This document shows, one piece after another, positions 1 to 8,997 of a stretch of DNA of 64,000 nucleotides. The notes below the pieces were generated by a model. That model was not told the DNA's origin, searched no databases, and saw only the letters and a list, made by a program, of their open reading frames with translations. Position 1 is the first letter of the stretch; each line of letters starts with the position of its first letter. The DNA comes from Oceanicola sp. 502str15 (GTDB lineage: Bacteria > Pseudomonadota > Alphaproteobacteria > Rhodobacterales > Rhodobacteraceae), in NCBI RefSeq assembly GCF_024105635.1, contig NZ_WYDQ01000001.1, positions 2,356,001-2,420,000 of the forward strand, given 5' to 3'. Made by a program: the position numbers and the translations under genes.

Positions 1-1
1 G

Positions 2-1633
2 GCTTTGACCAATTCCTACCCAAAGCTCGAATATACCGTTCAATATCGCGAGTCCGATCTCGCCTTTGCCTGCCGGTTGATGGAGCGTTTCGGGATCAGC
101 TTCCATTTCGAGCAGGCCGGCGGAAACCATTGCCTCGTGCTGACCGACGGGCATGAGGCGATGGGCGAGTTGCCCGGCCGCACGCGAGAGTTCAGGCCGG
201 TCGAGGAATTCTACCGCAAGGATGAGGAGCACTTCTGGGAGTGGCGCCGGGCGCGCGGGATTACCACGGGCAAGGTCAAGCTGACCGATTACAACTTCAA
301 GACGCCCACCTCCAACATGCTCACCGAGCAGGCGGGCGATGCCGCCCATGCCCATGGCGAGATCGAAAGCTACGACTACCCGGGGGTCTACCCCGATGCC
401 GGGGAGGGCGCGGATGTGGCCGCGCTGCGGGTCACTCAGGAGAGGGCGGGCGATCATCGCACACGGGCGGCCGGCGATGTGATCAGCCTGAAGGCGGGGA
501 TGCGCTGCGCGGTAGAGGGCGAGTTTGCCGCGTTCACCGCGGGCGAAGAGCATCTCTGCCTTGAGGCCCACCATGAGTTCACCGCCGAGGCCTATCGTTC
601 CAGCGATACGGCAGGCGGCGACAGCGAGGGAGAACGCGCCTATGAAGGCCGCTACCTCTTCATCCCCGTCTCCGCCCCCTTCGCCCCCGCCCGCAAAACG
701 CCCCAGCCGGTGGTGCAGGGCCCGCAGACCGCCCGGGTGGTCGGCGAGGGCGAAATCGACTGCGACGAATACGGCCGCATCCTCGTGCGCTTCCACTGGG
801 ATCTCGAAGATGCCTATTCCATGCGCTGCCGGGTCTCGCAAAACTGGGCCGGCAAGGGCTGGGGCGGAATGGTCATCCCCCGCATCGGCATGGAAGTGGT
901 GGTCGAGTTTCTCGAGGGCGACCCCGACAAGCCGCTGGTCACCGGCTGCGTCTACAATGGCAAGAACGACGTGCCCTACGAGCTGCCTGCCAACAAGACC
1001 CGCAGCACCTTCAAGACCGATACCCATCAGGGCGACGGCTTCAACGAACTGCGCTTCGAGGATCAGAAGGGGTCAGAAGAAATCTTCCTTCATGCCGAGC
1101 GGGACCGAAACGAGAAGACCCGCAACAACCACACCGAGCGGATCGACAACAACTGGGTCCAGTCGGTGGGGCACAACAAGGCGAGCGAGGTGAACAACAA
1201 CCGCATCGAAGTGGTCGGCGGCGATGCAGAACTGCGCGTCGGCCCGGGCCAGCGAAACGCGGTCGCGCCGGATGTGCCCGCCAGCAACATTGCCGGCATC
1301 TCCGGGCTGGGAGACTCCTTCGGCGCAAATGGCGGCGGCCCTAAGGGGAGCGGCTCCTATTACGTAAGCATCGAGCAGGACAAGAGCCAGATCATCGGCC
1401 GCGACGCCAGCGATCTGGTGCGCAACAACAAGGCGGTCGAGGTCCGGGGCGACATGCGGACAGTGGTTGACGGAACCGTGCTGATCGACGCCGGCAAGAA
1501 GCTGACCCTCAACTGTGGCGCGGTCAGCATCGTGATGGAGTCAAACGGTAGCCTGACCATCAACGGCAAGAAGGCCACCGTAACCATGGACAGGCTGATT
1601 GCCCTGCTTGCGGACATGGTGAAAATCAATTGA
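2..1633 (+). CDS. vgrG: VgrG, type VI secretion spike protein (5' end outside window)
   Basis: VgrG forms the trimeric spike at the tip of the type VI secretion tube and carries effectors out of the cell. The reading frame is open at the first base, so the N-terminus lies upstream; the first in-window TTG is not a credible start. The visible part begins within the gp27-like region (LEYTVQYRESDLAFACRLME), then has a gp5-like OB fold (DEYGRILVRFHWD, SQNWAGKGWGGMVIPRIGMEVVVEFLEGDPDKP) and a C-terminal repetitive beta-helix (RNNHTERIDNNWVQSVGHN to NGKKATVTMDR). No fused effector domain follows; the protein stops at the helix. It overlaps the next gene by 4 bases, the first of four tight junctions in this cargo cluster. 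Family call is secure. Confidence 0.95.
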   Translation, partial: ALTNSYPKLEYTVQYRESDLAFACRLMERFGISFHFEQAGGNHCLVLTDGHEAMGELPGRTREFRPVEEFYRKDEEHFWEWRRARGITTGKVKLTDYNFKTPTSNMLTEQAGDAAHAHGEIESYDYPGVYPDAGEGADVAALRVTQERAGDHRTRAAGDVISLKAGMRCAVEGEFAAFTAGEEHLCLEAHHEFTAEAYRSSDTAGGDSEGERAYEGRYLFIPVSAPFAPARKTPQPVVQGPQTARVVGEGEIDCDEYGRILVRFHWDLEDAYSMRCRVSQNWAGKGWGGMVIPRIGMEVVVEFLEGDPDKPLVTGCVYNGKNDVPYELPANKTRSTFKTDTHQGDGFNELRFEDQKGSEEIFLHAERDRNEKTRNNHTERIDNNWVQSVGHNKASEVNNNRIEVVGGDAELRVGPGQRNAVAPDVPASNIAGISGLGDSFGANGGGPKGSGSYYVSIEQDKSQIIGRDASDLVRNNKAVEVRGDMRTVVDGTVLIDAGKKLTLNCGAVSIVMESNGSLTINGKKATVTMDRLIALLADMVKIN

Positions 1634-2589
1634 CCCGCAGGATCGCAGTCATTGCGGGCGCCGCTGCCCTTCTTGTCCTCGTTCTGCTTTTTGGAGGTTT
1701 CTTTTCTATGTCGGACGGCGCGAAGGCCCTCAAGGAGATGGAAGCCAACCCCCACTTCAACACGGATGTGCTCGAGCCGCTGCGCGCGCAGGGCGCGCCG
1801 CGCGCCTTCCGCGAGATCGTCGCGCAGGTTGCCAACGGCGACGTGCCCGACGCGGCGCAGCTCGAAGAGCTGGGGGGCGGACTGGAGCGCGCCTATGGCG
1901 TGCGCCCGCAACCCACCGGCGGCGGCACGGGCTACCAGCGGCAGATGAACCTTCTGGAGCACGCGCTTCAGGCCGGAAACCTGCCGGCGGTGCGCGCCAT
2001 CCTGCAAGCCGGGTTCGATCCGAACCTCGCCGCAGAGGAATTTGCCCGCGCCAGTGCACCCAACCCCTCCGGCCCGCCCGACTGGACCACCTCGCCGCCC
2101 TTTCTGGAGGCCTTTCTGGAGTTTGGCGGCAACATTGACTACGCCCGCGAAGACTCCGAAGAGCCAATGATCACCCGCGCCGCCGCACCGGGAAATTACG
2201 AGGGCGTCAAGTTTCTGCTGACACGGGGCGCAGACCCCTGGATCAGGGTCCGGGCCCTGAGCTGGGAGCAGGACCCGGCGCAGGAACGGGCTGTGCCCAA
2301 CATGATCAAGGGCGGAGAGACGCAACTCGAACTCTTCGCCTGGCTCCATGACGAGGGCTACATGGATGACGCGCCGCAGGATGTTTATCCCACGATGTAT
2401 GATCGCCACCTCGCCGCCGTCGACAAGATCGTCAACAGGCAGACCCTGCTGGATGACCGCGGCATCGAACTGCTGCGGGACGGGTTTGCCGCAAGCCTGA
2501 CCCGGCAGATCGACTACCGCCGCGCCGACCGCGAAGCCTTTGTCGCAAGGCTTTCGGGCTATCTGGAAGAGCGGACCAATCGTCCATGA
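1630..2589 (+). CDS. Ankyrin-like single-pass membrane protein, possible T6SS immunity or accessory protein
   Basis: This 319-aa protein starts with TTG inside the vgrG stop codon. Residues 5-25 are one hydrophobic helix (VIAGAAALLVLVLLFGGFF), so it is probably anchored in the inner membrane with the rest in the periplasm. The middle has degenerate ankyrin-like units (NLLEHALQAGNLPAVRAILQAGFDPN, ITRAAAPGNYEGVKFLLTRGADPW). Its place between vgrG and a lipase, with 4-base overlaps on both sides, fits an immunity protein for the lipase or an effector-handling factor. Immunity proteins of T6SS lipases are often periplasmic, which fits, but the role is inferred from position only. No catalytic motif is visible. 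Confidence 0.6.
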   Translation: MTRRIAVIAGAAALLVLVLLFGGFFSMSDGAKALKEMEANPHFNTDVLEPLRAQGAPRAFREIVAQVANGDVPDAAQLEELGGGLERAYGVRPQPTGGGTGYQRQMNLLEHALQAGNLPAVRAILQAGFDPNLAAEEFARASAPNPSGPPDWTTSPPFLEAFLEFGGNIDYAREDSEEPMITRAAAPGNYEGVKFLLTRGADPWIRVRALSWEQDPAQERAVPNMIKGGETQLELFAWLHDEGYMDDAPQDVYPTMYDRHLAAVDKIVNRQTLLDDRGIELLRDGFAASLTRQIDYRRADREAFVARLSGYLEERTNRP

Positions 2590-4328
2590 CCATCGTGCGA
2601 TCCGACCTCACCACCCGCCCCTGTTTGTTCAAGGCGGGGGCAATCAACTACCACGTCTACAATCGCTCTGTCGGCAGCGTGCACCCCGACCTGCGCCCGT
2701 GGTACAATGCCGTGCCGGAAACCTGGGATCCGCCGGACGTCGAGCAAGACAGAACCTCGGGGTTCTACTCCGAATTCTATCGCCCGAAAGGCCCGCCGGG
2801 GAGCCCCGGGTACTGCCCGCCGGTTCTGGCCTTCCGGGGCAGCGAAACCAATCCCGCAGATTTCGCCAAGCTCGGCATCGTGGTGCGGATCGAGCTTGGC
2901 GTCGATTCCAGCAAATCCTTCTCCGGGCTCGAAAACTTGATCGACCTCCTGACGTGGAAGTTCAGCCCCTTCGAGTTTGCCGTCTGTCAGGGGGCGGGCC
3001 GGGATGCAACGAGAGAACAGACCGTCGCCTTTGCCCGCGGCCTTTCCGGCTCCCGCCCGATCGCTGACCTTCCCGGCGTTGCCCATGTGCGGATCAAGCG
3101 GCCAAACTTCATCTCTCCGCTCCTTCTGCCGGAGGTCGAAGAGACGCTGACCGTCACCTACCGGATCAGCGCCACGGTTCACTTCGAGGACGAGGGCGAC
3201 TGGGGCACCAACATCACCCAGGGGATGGGGGAAGACGCCGAGCAATATGAACGGGCGGCACAGGAAGGCAAAAGACGCGCGGCAGAAGTTCTGGAGCATT
3301 GGGACGGCAAGATGATCGTCACCGGACACTCGCTGGGCGGCGGCCTCGCCGCGGCGGCTGCGATTTCCGGCAAGTTTCACCATGAGCTCTGCCAGATCGA
3401 CTGCGTGACCTACAACGCCGCCGGCGTTCACGAAAACTCGGTCCGCAACTACGTGTCCTATGAAGCTTCGCTCGGCGAAAACCCGTCGACCTCCAACTTC
3501 TCGGTCGAGCACGAGGTGCTGAATACCCTGCAACTCCAGCCCAACAAGCTGCCATTGGTCCAGACCTTCATCGGCTGGGCAAATGCGATCGCCTCGCCCC
3601 AGCAACAAATGGCCTTCCGCGAGGCCCGCAACACCACAGCCATCACGCGGGGGATAAGCCCCGGCTCGACCTCTATGGGCTATTGGGCTCCGGATTACGA
3701 AAACCTCCCCATCCTGTGGCCACTGAGCCAGAACACGGTGGCCGATGCGCAGGCCCGGCTCGCGGCGGACCAGAACACACAGGAGTTTCTCGCCCAGCAG
3801 GCGGCCTCGCGGGAGACTCTGCTCAACGACGCCCGCGAAGAGATTTTCGGCCCCTCCGGCCCCCTCTTCGATGAAGAGCAGGCGCTGTGGGAGGAGCACG
3901 GCCGACTTGGTGCAATCGGCGACGACACCCGGATGCAGGAAATTCAAGATCGCCTCCGCGAAATCGAAGCCACCCGCGAAGAGATGTGGCAGCAGGCCCA
4001 GAATGCCTACGAGGTTCGCGAACCCACCTTCTCCGGCCAGAATACCGGCAAGTTCCCCCAGCTCACGGCGCTCGACGCCATGGCCCGCAATTGCAGCACG
4101 CCCCGGCAGTTCGTTGCCGGGCTGATCGGATACCTGCTGGACGGCGACATGAACCCCCACCGTCCCTCCACCTACGACCTGACCGACGGGGCCCTAGGCC
4201 CGGCCAATGCACGTGCCCAGCAGCTTGCCGCCGAGGCCGAAGCGATTGTGCCGATCGGGATCGCCTCGGTCGCCTACCACACCTTCGATCCCTGTGCCTT
4301 CACCTTCCACCACCCGCGCCGCGGATGA
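2586..4328 (+). CDS. Alpha/beta-hydrolase lipase, probable T6SS effector
   Basis: This 580-aa protein carries the lipase nucleophile elbow GHSLG at residues 247-251 with Ser249 as the predicted nucleophile. An upstream FRGSE segment (about 83-87) is typical of class-3/DUF2974-like lipases and would shape the oxyanion hole. There is no signal peptide, as expected for a T6SS effector loaded in the cytoplasm. The C-terminal part after residue 400 is helical and Glu/Arg/Gln-rich (QQAASRETLLNDAREEI), possibly for binding VgrG or the adaptor. It starts within the stop of the ankyrin-like gene (ATGA overlap) and ends within the start of the DUF2169 adaptor. Phospholipid attack on rival bacteria is inferred from the fold and the operon. 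Confidence 0.75.
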   Translation: MTIVRSDLTTRPCLFKAGAINYHVYNRSVGSVHPDLRPWYNAVPETWDPPDVEQDRTSGFYSEFYRPKGPPGSPGYCPPVLAFRGSETNPADFAKLGIVVRIELGVDSSKSFSGLENLIDLLTWKFSPFEFAVCQGAGRDATREQTVAFARGLSGSRPIADLPGVAHVRIKRPNFISPLLLPEVEETLTVTYRISATVHFEDEGDWGTNITQGMGEDAEQYERAAQEGKRRAAEVLEHWDGKMIVTGHSLGGGLAAAAAISGKFHHELCQIDCVTYNAAGVHENSVRNYVSYEASLGENPSTSNFSVEHEVLNTLQLQPNKLPLVQTFIGWANAIASPQQQMAFREARNTTAITRGISPGSTSMGYWAPDYENLPILWPLSQNTVADAQARLAADQNTQEFLAQQAASRETLLNDAREEIFGPSGPLFDEEQALWEEHGRLGAIGDDTRMQEIQDRLREIEATREEMWQQAQNAYEVREPTFSGQNTGKFPQLTALDAMARNCSTPRQFVAGLIGYLLDGDMNPHRPSTYDLTDGALGPANARAQQLAAEAEAIVPIGIASVAYHTFDPCAFTFHHPRRG

Positions 4329-5359
4329 AGCTTTCAACCTCGCTCCCCCTCGCCACGCTGTTCTTCAAGCACTGGCACGTGGACGATACCGAGGTCGGCA
4401 TCGTTCTGGCCAAGGCCGAGTTTGCCCGCGGCGATGCGGGCGCCTTCGGGGTCCTGCCGCGGCCGCCCGAGCTGGAGATGGCGGATGTGTTCGAGGGCGA
4501 TCCGGCCATCACGCCTCTGCTGGCCGAGCAGGATCTCGCCCCCGGAAAACTGGCGACCGACCTCACGGTGAAGGCCATTGCCCGCGCACCCGGCGGCGAG
4601 GCGCGGCGGGATTGGGCGGTGGGGGTCGAGGTGGAGGGGCGCGGCAGCCACGGCTTCCACGTGCGCGGGCCGTCGCGCTGGAGCAAGCCCAGCCTGCGGC
4701 GCTGGCAGCTCGGCAAACCCGAGCCCGTGCGCGAGGTGCCGATCACCTACGCGCTGGCCTACGGAGGGCTCCTGCCGGAAGAGGGCGAAACCCCGGCGCG
4801 CAGCCATGACTTCAACCCCGCCGGCACCGGCTTTGCCGACAAGGCCTATCTCGATCTCAAATCCGGCTTCGACGCGCCGCAGATCGGCGAACTGGCCGAA
4901 TTCATGGCCGCCGATCCCCTGGCCGGCATGGCCGTGCGCGGCTTCGGCCCGATCGCCAAGGCCTGGCTGCCCCGGCGCGGCCATGCGGGCACCTTCGACG
5001 ATCTCTGGAAGCGCGAACGCCACCCCCGCATGCCCGCCGATTACGACCTCGCCTTCTGGAACGCCGCCCCCGGCCCGCTCCAGTTCAGCCCCCATCTCAC
5101 CGGCAACGAGATGATCCGCCTCCATGGCGTCTCCCACGAAGCGGCCCCGGTGGAGGTGCCACTGCCCGCCGTCGGTCTGGTGCTGGAAGCCGAGGGCGAC
5201 GACAGCGTCAACGTACCGATGCACCTCGACACGGTGCAGATCGACATCGCCAAGGAAGATCCCGCCACCCACCGCGTCCTCCTGACCTGGCGCGCGCTCC
5301 TGCCAAACCCGGCGGGCTTCACCCACGGCACACTTCTGCCCACCGATCTCGGAGACTGA
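4325..5359 (+). CDS. DUF2169 T6SS effector adaptor
   Basis: This 344-aa protein belongs to DUF2169, a family known to act as adaptors that load effectors on VgrG or PAAR tips. The family signature is clear around residues 215-245 (HAGTFDDLWKRERHPRMPADYDLAFWNAAP). The start at ATG 4325 gives the ATGA overlap used by the other genes here and begins with MKLSTSLPLATLFFK, a normal N-terminus. A longer frame opening at 3887 lies almost wholly over the lipase gene and is rejected. It sits between the lipase and the PAAR-like gene, so the lipase is the natural client. Cytoplasmic. Confidence 0.85.
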   Translation: MKLSTSLPLATLFFKHWHVDDTEVGIVLAKAEFARGDAGAFGVLPRPPELEMADVFEGDPAITPLLAEQDLAPGKLATDLTVKAIARAPGGEARRDWAVGVEVEGRGSHGFHVRGPSRWSKPSLRRWQLGKPEPVREVPITYALAYGGLLPEEGETPARSHDFNPAGTGFADKAYLDLKSGFDAPQIGELAEFMAADPLAGMAVRGFGPIAKAWLPRRGHAGTFDDLWKRERHPRMPADYDLAFWNAAPGPLQFSPHLTGNEMIRLHGVSHEAAPVEVPLPAVGLVLEAEGDDSVNVPMHLDTVQIDIAKEDPATHRVLLTWRALLPNPAGFTHGTLLPTDLGD

Positions 5360-5360
5360 A

Positions 5361-5762
5361 ATGGACCATTCCGGCGCCCGTGCCAGCGGCAAGCAGGCCA
5401 TCATCGCCTGCCTCGCCCCCGATGTCTGCCTCACCCCCTGCGGCTGCGGTGTCGCACCGATCCCCTACATGATCGTCTCCAGGCTCGACTGGGCGGTACA
5501 GACCACCACCAGCACCGAACTGACCAACCAGCAGGCCTTCACCATGGCCAGCCGGACCGACAAGGTCACCGGCGACGAACCGGGGGTGAAGGGCGGAATA
5601 GTATCCGGCGTCAATCTCGGCTGGTGTCGCCCGAAGTCGAACAAGTCCTCGGTCTTCGTAGAGGGCCGCGAACTGATCCAGAACGACAACCTCTACGAAA
5701 TGAACTGCAACGGCCCCGACGGCCCGAGCAACACCATCGGGAAGTTGGTCTACTACGACTAA
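5361..5762 (+). CDS. DUF4150 PAAR-like T6SS tip protein
   Basis: This 133-aa protein matches the DUF4150/PAAR-like family, small proteins that sharpen the VgrG spike. It has the Cys-rich CLAPDVCLTPCGCGVAPIPY segment near residues 18-36 and the typical VSRLDWAVQTTTSTELTNQQAF and GVNLGWCRPKSNKSSVFVEG blocks. There is no fused toxin domain. It starts one base after the adaptor stop, closing the VgrG, ankyrin-like, lipase, adaptor, PAAR set. Downstream is the boundary of the genomic island, so this is the last chromosomal gene on the left side. Confidence 0.85.
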   Translation: MDHSGARASGKQAIIACLAPDVCLTPCGCGVAPIPYMIVSRLDWAVQTTTSTELTNQQAFTMASRTDKVTGDEPGVKGGIVSGVNLGWCRPKSNKSSVFVEGRELIQNDNLYEMNCNGPDGPSNTIGKLVYYD

Positions 5763-6019
5763 AGCGGCTCCAAGCCACGCGTGTCGGCCCGGAGTGGTCA
5801 TTCGTCACCTACGCAGCAATCGCCCGCTCTCCGCCGAGCTTCGACGAAACAACCTCCTGCGAAAGCTACGGGGCAAGTCTTCGGGCGACGGCACCTTGGC
5901 AAAGGCGGCGCGGATAATCGGGCAGAACCCAATCACGAAGGCTGACGCGGGCCTCGCCCTAGGGCAAAGACCAAACCGCCAATCGCCATGACCGGCGATA
6001 ATCATGAAATGAGGTATTG

Positions 6020-6033
6020 TGGCGGAGACGAAG
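6020..6033. repeat. Left attachment core (direct repeat of tRNA-Ser 3' end)
   Basis: TGGCGGAGACGAAG matches 43902-43915 in 14 of 14 bases and the same orientation. It corresponds to the acceptor end of tRNA-Ser(GCU) with CCA, but the rest of the tRNA is absent here, as expected for the distal duplicate formed by integration. Confidence 0.8.
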
Positions 6034-6161
6034 TCCGCCATCCAAATGCCCCAAACGGTCTCACAAGGTATCAGCTGGGCGACTCTTTCAAGAATTTTTA
6101 GCTGTTATCACTCTGCTTGCAACGCTCCTTGTCGCACCAAGGGTCACGGCATCTCAATCTT

Positions 6162-6183
6162 AATGTGGGGCTGGATGTGGGGC
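6162..6183. repeat. Arm-type double repeat, left end
   Basis: Two copies of GATGTGGGGC-like units (AATGTGGGGCT then GGATGTGGGGC) lie 46 bases before the integrase start. The 22-bp block recurs at 43825-43846 with one mismatch, 56 bases inside the right core site. Presence next to both core sites suggests integrase arm-binding sites; this role is inferred. Confidence 0.6.
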
Positions 6184-6228
6184 CATCTCGCGCCTAGTCT
6201 AATATGAACGCCCACAAAGGAATGGCCT

Positions 6229-7443
6229 ATGCTCACTGACACTAAGGCAAGAAAGTTAGTCCCGACCGAGAGAGCCCTGGCCGTAGGTGGCGTGCCTGGC
6301 CTGTACCTGCGGCCCGGCAAGACGGTTGGATCGGGTAAGTTCCAACTTCGGTTTGTGTCACCGACATCTGGCAAGAGAAGAGATATGGGCCTTGGTACCT
6401 ATCCAGCTACAGGTCTGGCAAAAGCTCGCAAGCTTGCGATGGATGCAAGGGAGCTGATAGCGAGCGGGATCGATCCGATCAATCGTAGGGCAGAAGAGCA
6501 AAATCTGGCATCCGCGCAACGAGAGATACCCACCTTCGAAGAGGCCGCCGTGACCTTGTATGAAGAGATTGCACCCGGTTTCAAAAATACTAAGCACCGC
6601 GCTCAGTGGATTACGACACTCCGCACCTACGTTTTTCCTGCCATTGGGAATCGAAAGGTCGACGGCCTGACGCCAGCAGATTTCGCCACAGGGTTAAGAC
6701 CGATCTGGCTGTCCAAACCCGAAACCGCCAGTCGCGTTGCTCAGCGGTGTGACCGCGTCATGCTCTGGTGCCTTGCCCATGGCTACACCAGCACCAACCC
6801 CGTTGCAGCGCTCCCTGCCCTGCTCCCGAAGCCGCCTAGCAAACGGGACAGAGTCCGTCACCACCCATCAGTCCCTTGGCGCTCCATGCCGCAGGTATGC
6901 AAAGACTTGTTCCACAAACCTGAGACATCGGTCGGTCGAATGGCCCTGCTATTCACAATCCTCACTGCGGCGCGATCGGAGGAGGTGCGTGAAGCCACAT
7001 GGTCAGAGATCGATCTCGATACGGCAACCTGGTCACTGCCAGCCGAACGAATGAAAGCTCGGCAACCACATCGTGTTCCCCTGAGCCGCCAAGCACTCCG
7101 CATCCTGAGGGCACGCGCTGAGTTTGCTGGCCAACAGGGCTACATTTTCTCTTATAGAGCCGGTCGGCCACTCAGCGGCATGACGCTCTTGAAAGTCCTT
7201 AGAGACCACAAGGTTGCAAGTGACACTCCTGGCCGGATTGCAACGACCCACGGCTTCCGATCCAGTTTCCGCGACTGGGCATCAGAAAACGGTTACGCAC
7301 GAGACCTCGCCGAGCGTGCCCTGGCTCACACTGTTTCGAACGCGACCGAAGCCGCCTACCACCGCACCGATCTGTTGGAGCAACGTCGGGGAATGATGGA
7401 GTCTTGGGCAGATTGGGTCTTCGGCGAGCCCACTAAGCCGTGA
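6229..7443 (+). CDS. int: P4-type tyrosine integrase (DUF4102 N-terminal domain)
   Basis: This 404-aa recombinase would integrate and excise the island at tRNA-Ser. The N-terminal DUF4102 arm-binding domain covers about residues 1-90 (LTDTKARKLVPTERALAVGGVPGLYLR, MGLGTYPATGLAKAR). The catalytic domain shows Arg249 (TAARSEEVREATW), Lys276, the H-x-x-R pair His341/Arg344 (THGFRSSFRDW), His367 and the nucleophile Tyr377 (EAAYHRT), so it appears intact. ATG 6229 follows an AAAGGA ribosome site. It points into the island from the left attachment repeat. Its GC content is lower than that of the cargo genes. Confidence 0.93.
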   Translation: MLTDTKARKLVPTERALAVGGVPGLYLRPGKTVGSGKFQLRFVSPTSGKRRDMGLGTYPATGLAKARKLAMDARELIASGIDPINRRAEEQNLASAQREIPTFEEAAVTLYEEIAPGFKNTKHRAQWITTLRTYVFPAIGNRKVDGLTPADFATGLRPIWLSKPETASRVAQRCDRVMLWCLAHGYTSTNPVAALPALLPKPPSKRDRVRHHPSVPWRSMPQVCKDLFHKPETSVGRMALLFTILTAARSEEVREATWSEIDLDTATWSLPAERMKARQPHRVPLSRQALRILRARAEFAGQQGYIFSYRAGRPLSGMTLLKVLRDHKVASDTPGRIATTHGFRSSFRDWASENGYARDLAERALAHTVSNATEAAYHRTDLLEQRRGMMESWADWVFGEPTKP

Positions 7444-7740
7444 AATGCGCCTGCGATCTCCCGATTTGAACGTTTGCGGCTCCAAATCGCTACGGCCCGC
7501 ACGGATACCTATTGAACGAAATCTGGGTGAGCGGCTTTACGCAGACCGCAACCATAACGATTGAACAAGAGCGTGGGCAACCGATGCTTTGCTGACTCGG
7601 TCCTATCACGCAACGTTAGAAGTGGCTCCAGCGTTTCCTGAACTGTCGACGTAGAAACTGCCGTTTCGCGAGCACCTCCCTGATAGGGGCATAACTCGCG
7701 TCTAGTCAAAAAACGCCGTTGCGAACCTCGGCCTCTCTTA
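7444..7740. other. Intergenic region between integrase and histidine kinase
   Basis: About 300 bases between two convergent genes. A 105-codon minus-strand frame at 7509-7826 overlaps the kinase 3' end, has no recognisable motif and is not called. No clear hairpin terminator was found by eye. Confidence 0.5.
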
Positions 7741-8997
7741 TTAAACTCGGGCGTCCACAAGACTCTGTTGAACGTCAACCGTCGGCACTTCGAGCCTAAA
7801 GCTGGTTGTCCGTCCCTCGCTGACAACGGTCAAGCGCCCCCCATGAGCCTTCGCGATCGACGCCGCGATATAAAGTCCCAGACCAAGACCTTTACTCCGG
7901 TCACTTCCACGACGGAAGGGCTCGAACAACACCTTCTGAGCCTCTCTGTCGATTGGCTGTCCCTCGTTTTCCACTTCGACGAAGGTCAATTCCGACTGGC
8001 TGCCAGCGCGTATCCGCACCGGTGTATCGGGGGTTCCGTGCGTAATCGCGTTCGATACGAGGTTGGATACAGCCTGACCGATCCGGTCCGGATCGCAGCT
8101 GATAGGGTGCTTTAGGTCAAACTCCACCAGGATTTCGCATTCCGGTGCCGCCATGCGGACTTCGTTGACCACCTGTTCCAGCATGTTCGCGAGAGGCGCA
8201 TCCGACACCGCATTGATGGCAATTCCGCCCCCGAGCCGAGACTTGGCGTGCAGCATCATGTTCTCGACCAATTCTCCCATCCTATGCAACGACGCACGCA
8301 TCAGTGAGACCAGATTGCGTCCACGTTCGCTCAATGTCTCCTTGTCCAATTGTCGGAAACCAGCACTCAACGCGGCAACTGGGTTGCGTAGGTCGTGGCC
8401 GAGGATGGCCACAAACTCTTCCTGTACCTGTGCCAGTTTGCGTTCGTACTCGATCAGTTGCTCCTGCGCCTCGAGCCGTTCTTCTGTCTCCAGGCTGCGT
8501 CCGATCAGATCGGCGAACATCTTCAGCATAGCCACGGCACGTGGGTTGTTGACGTCCTTCGGCACGGTGTCGATCGCGCAGAGCGTTCCGAAGAAAGTGC
8601 CGTCACCGCGATAGATGGGTACCGATGCATAGCTCACTATGCCTAAAGCAGTGGCGATCGGATGATCCTTGTACTCGGGGTCGGTGCCGGCATCACTGAA
8701 AATCACTATCTCGGAAGTGTCCCGAACGGTCTGGCAGAACGTCGATTCTATGGCGATTTCATCGCCTTCAGCGATGCCGAATTTGACCTCGTCGATCGTG
8801 CGGCAAGCGACCCACCTGTCGGCGGTAACGCGAGCAACTCCTGCAAAGCGCATGTTCGTCGCGAGCATTACAGTTTCCAGAATTGTCGTTACTAGGTCAC
8901 TCCCCGCTAGGCGCTCGATGTCGGATTGAAAGTCATGCCTTCCCGCGAGAAAAGCCTCGTGGTTCAGCATCTTATTGCCGATTTCTTCGCAGGTCAT
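7741..8997 (-). CDS. GAF-domain sensor histidine kinase
   Basis: This 418-aa protein has a GAF domain at about residues 30-175 (LETVMLATNMRFAGVARVTADRW, SVPIYRGDGTFFGTLCAID), a helical linker, a HisKA dimerisation segment with phospho-acceptor His201 (FVAILGHDLRNPVAAL) and an ATPase domain with N, G1 and G2 boxes (AVSNLVSNAITHG, KGLGLGLYIAASIAKAHGG). It has no membrane segment, so it should be cytoplasmic and sense a small ligand or redox state. ATG 8997 is chosen because a GGGGA ribosome site precedes it by 6 bases; ATG 9015 and 9081 are alternatives. No response regulator is nearby, so it is an orphan. It belongs to the lower-GC left end of the island. Confidence 0.88.
   Translation of the reverse strand: MTCEEIGNKMLNHEAFLAGRHDFQSDIERLAGSDLVTTILETVMLATNMRFAGVARVTADRWVACRTIDEVKFGIAEGDEIAIESTFCQTVRDTSEIVIFSDAGTDPEYKDHPIATALGIVSYASVPIYRGDGTFFGTLCAIDTVPKDVNNPRAVAMLKMFADLIGRSLETEERLEAQEQLIEYERKLAQVQEEFVAILGHDLRNPVAALSAGFRQLDKETLSERGRNLVSLMRASLHRMGELVENMMLHAKSRLGGGIAINAVSDAPLANMLEQVVNEVRMAAPECEILVEFDLKHPISCDPDRIGQAVSNLVSNAITHGTPDTPVRIRAGSQSELTFVEVENEGQPIDREAQKVLFEPFRRGSDRSKGLGLGLYIAASIAKAHGGRLTVVSEGRTTSFRLEVPTVDVQQSLVDARV

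Larger units (their letters stand above)
5763..6228. other. Intergenic region at left island boundary
   Basis: No convincing gene is seen in these 466 bases. The stretch from about 5763 to 6019 is chromosomal and has only short frames without motifs or ribosome sites. The left island attachment repeat is at 6020-6033 and the arm-like double repeat at 6162-6183, 46 bases before the integrase start. GC content drops visibly after about 6000 compared with the T6SS genes. Confidence 0.6.

Noticed and set aside
3887..4324. Upstream extension of the DUF2169 gene
   Set aside because: It lies in another frame over the lipase gene, is Arg/Pro-rich and lacks motifs; ATG 4325 gives the same 4-base overlap as neighbours.
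7509..7826. 105-codon minus-strand frame between integrase and kinase
   Set aside because: It overlaps the kinase 3' end, has no motif and no ribosome site.
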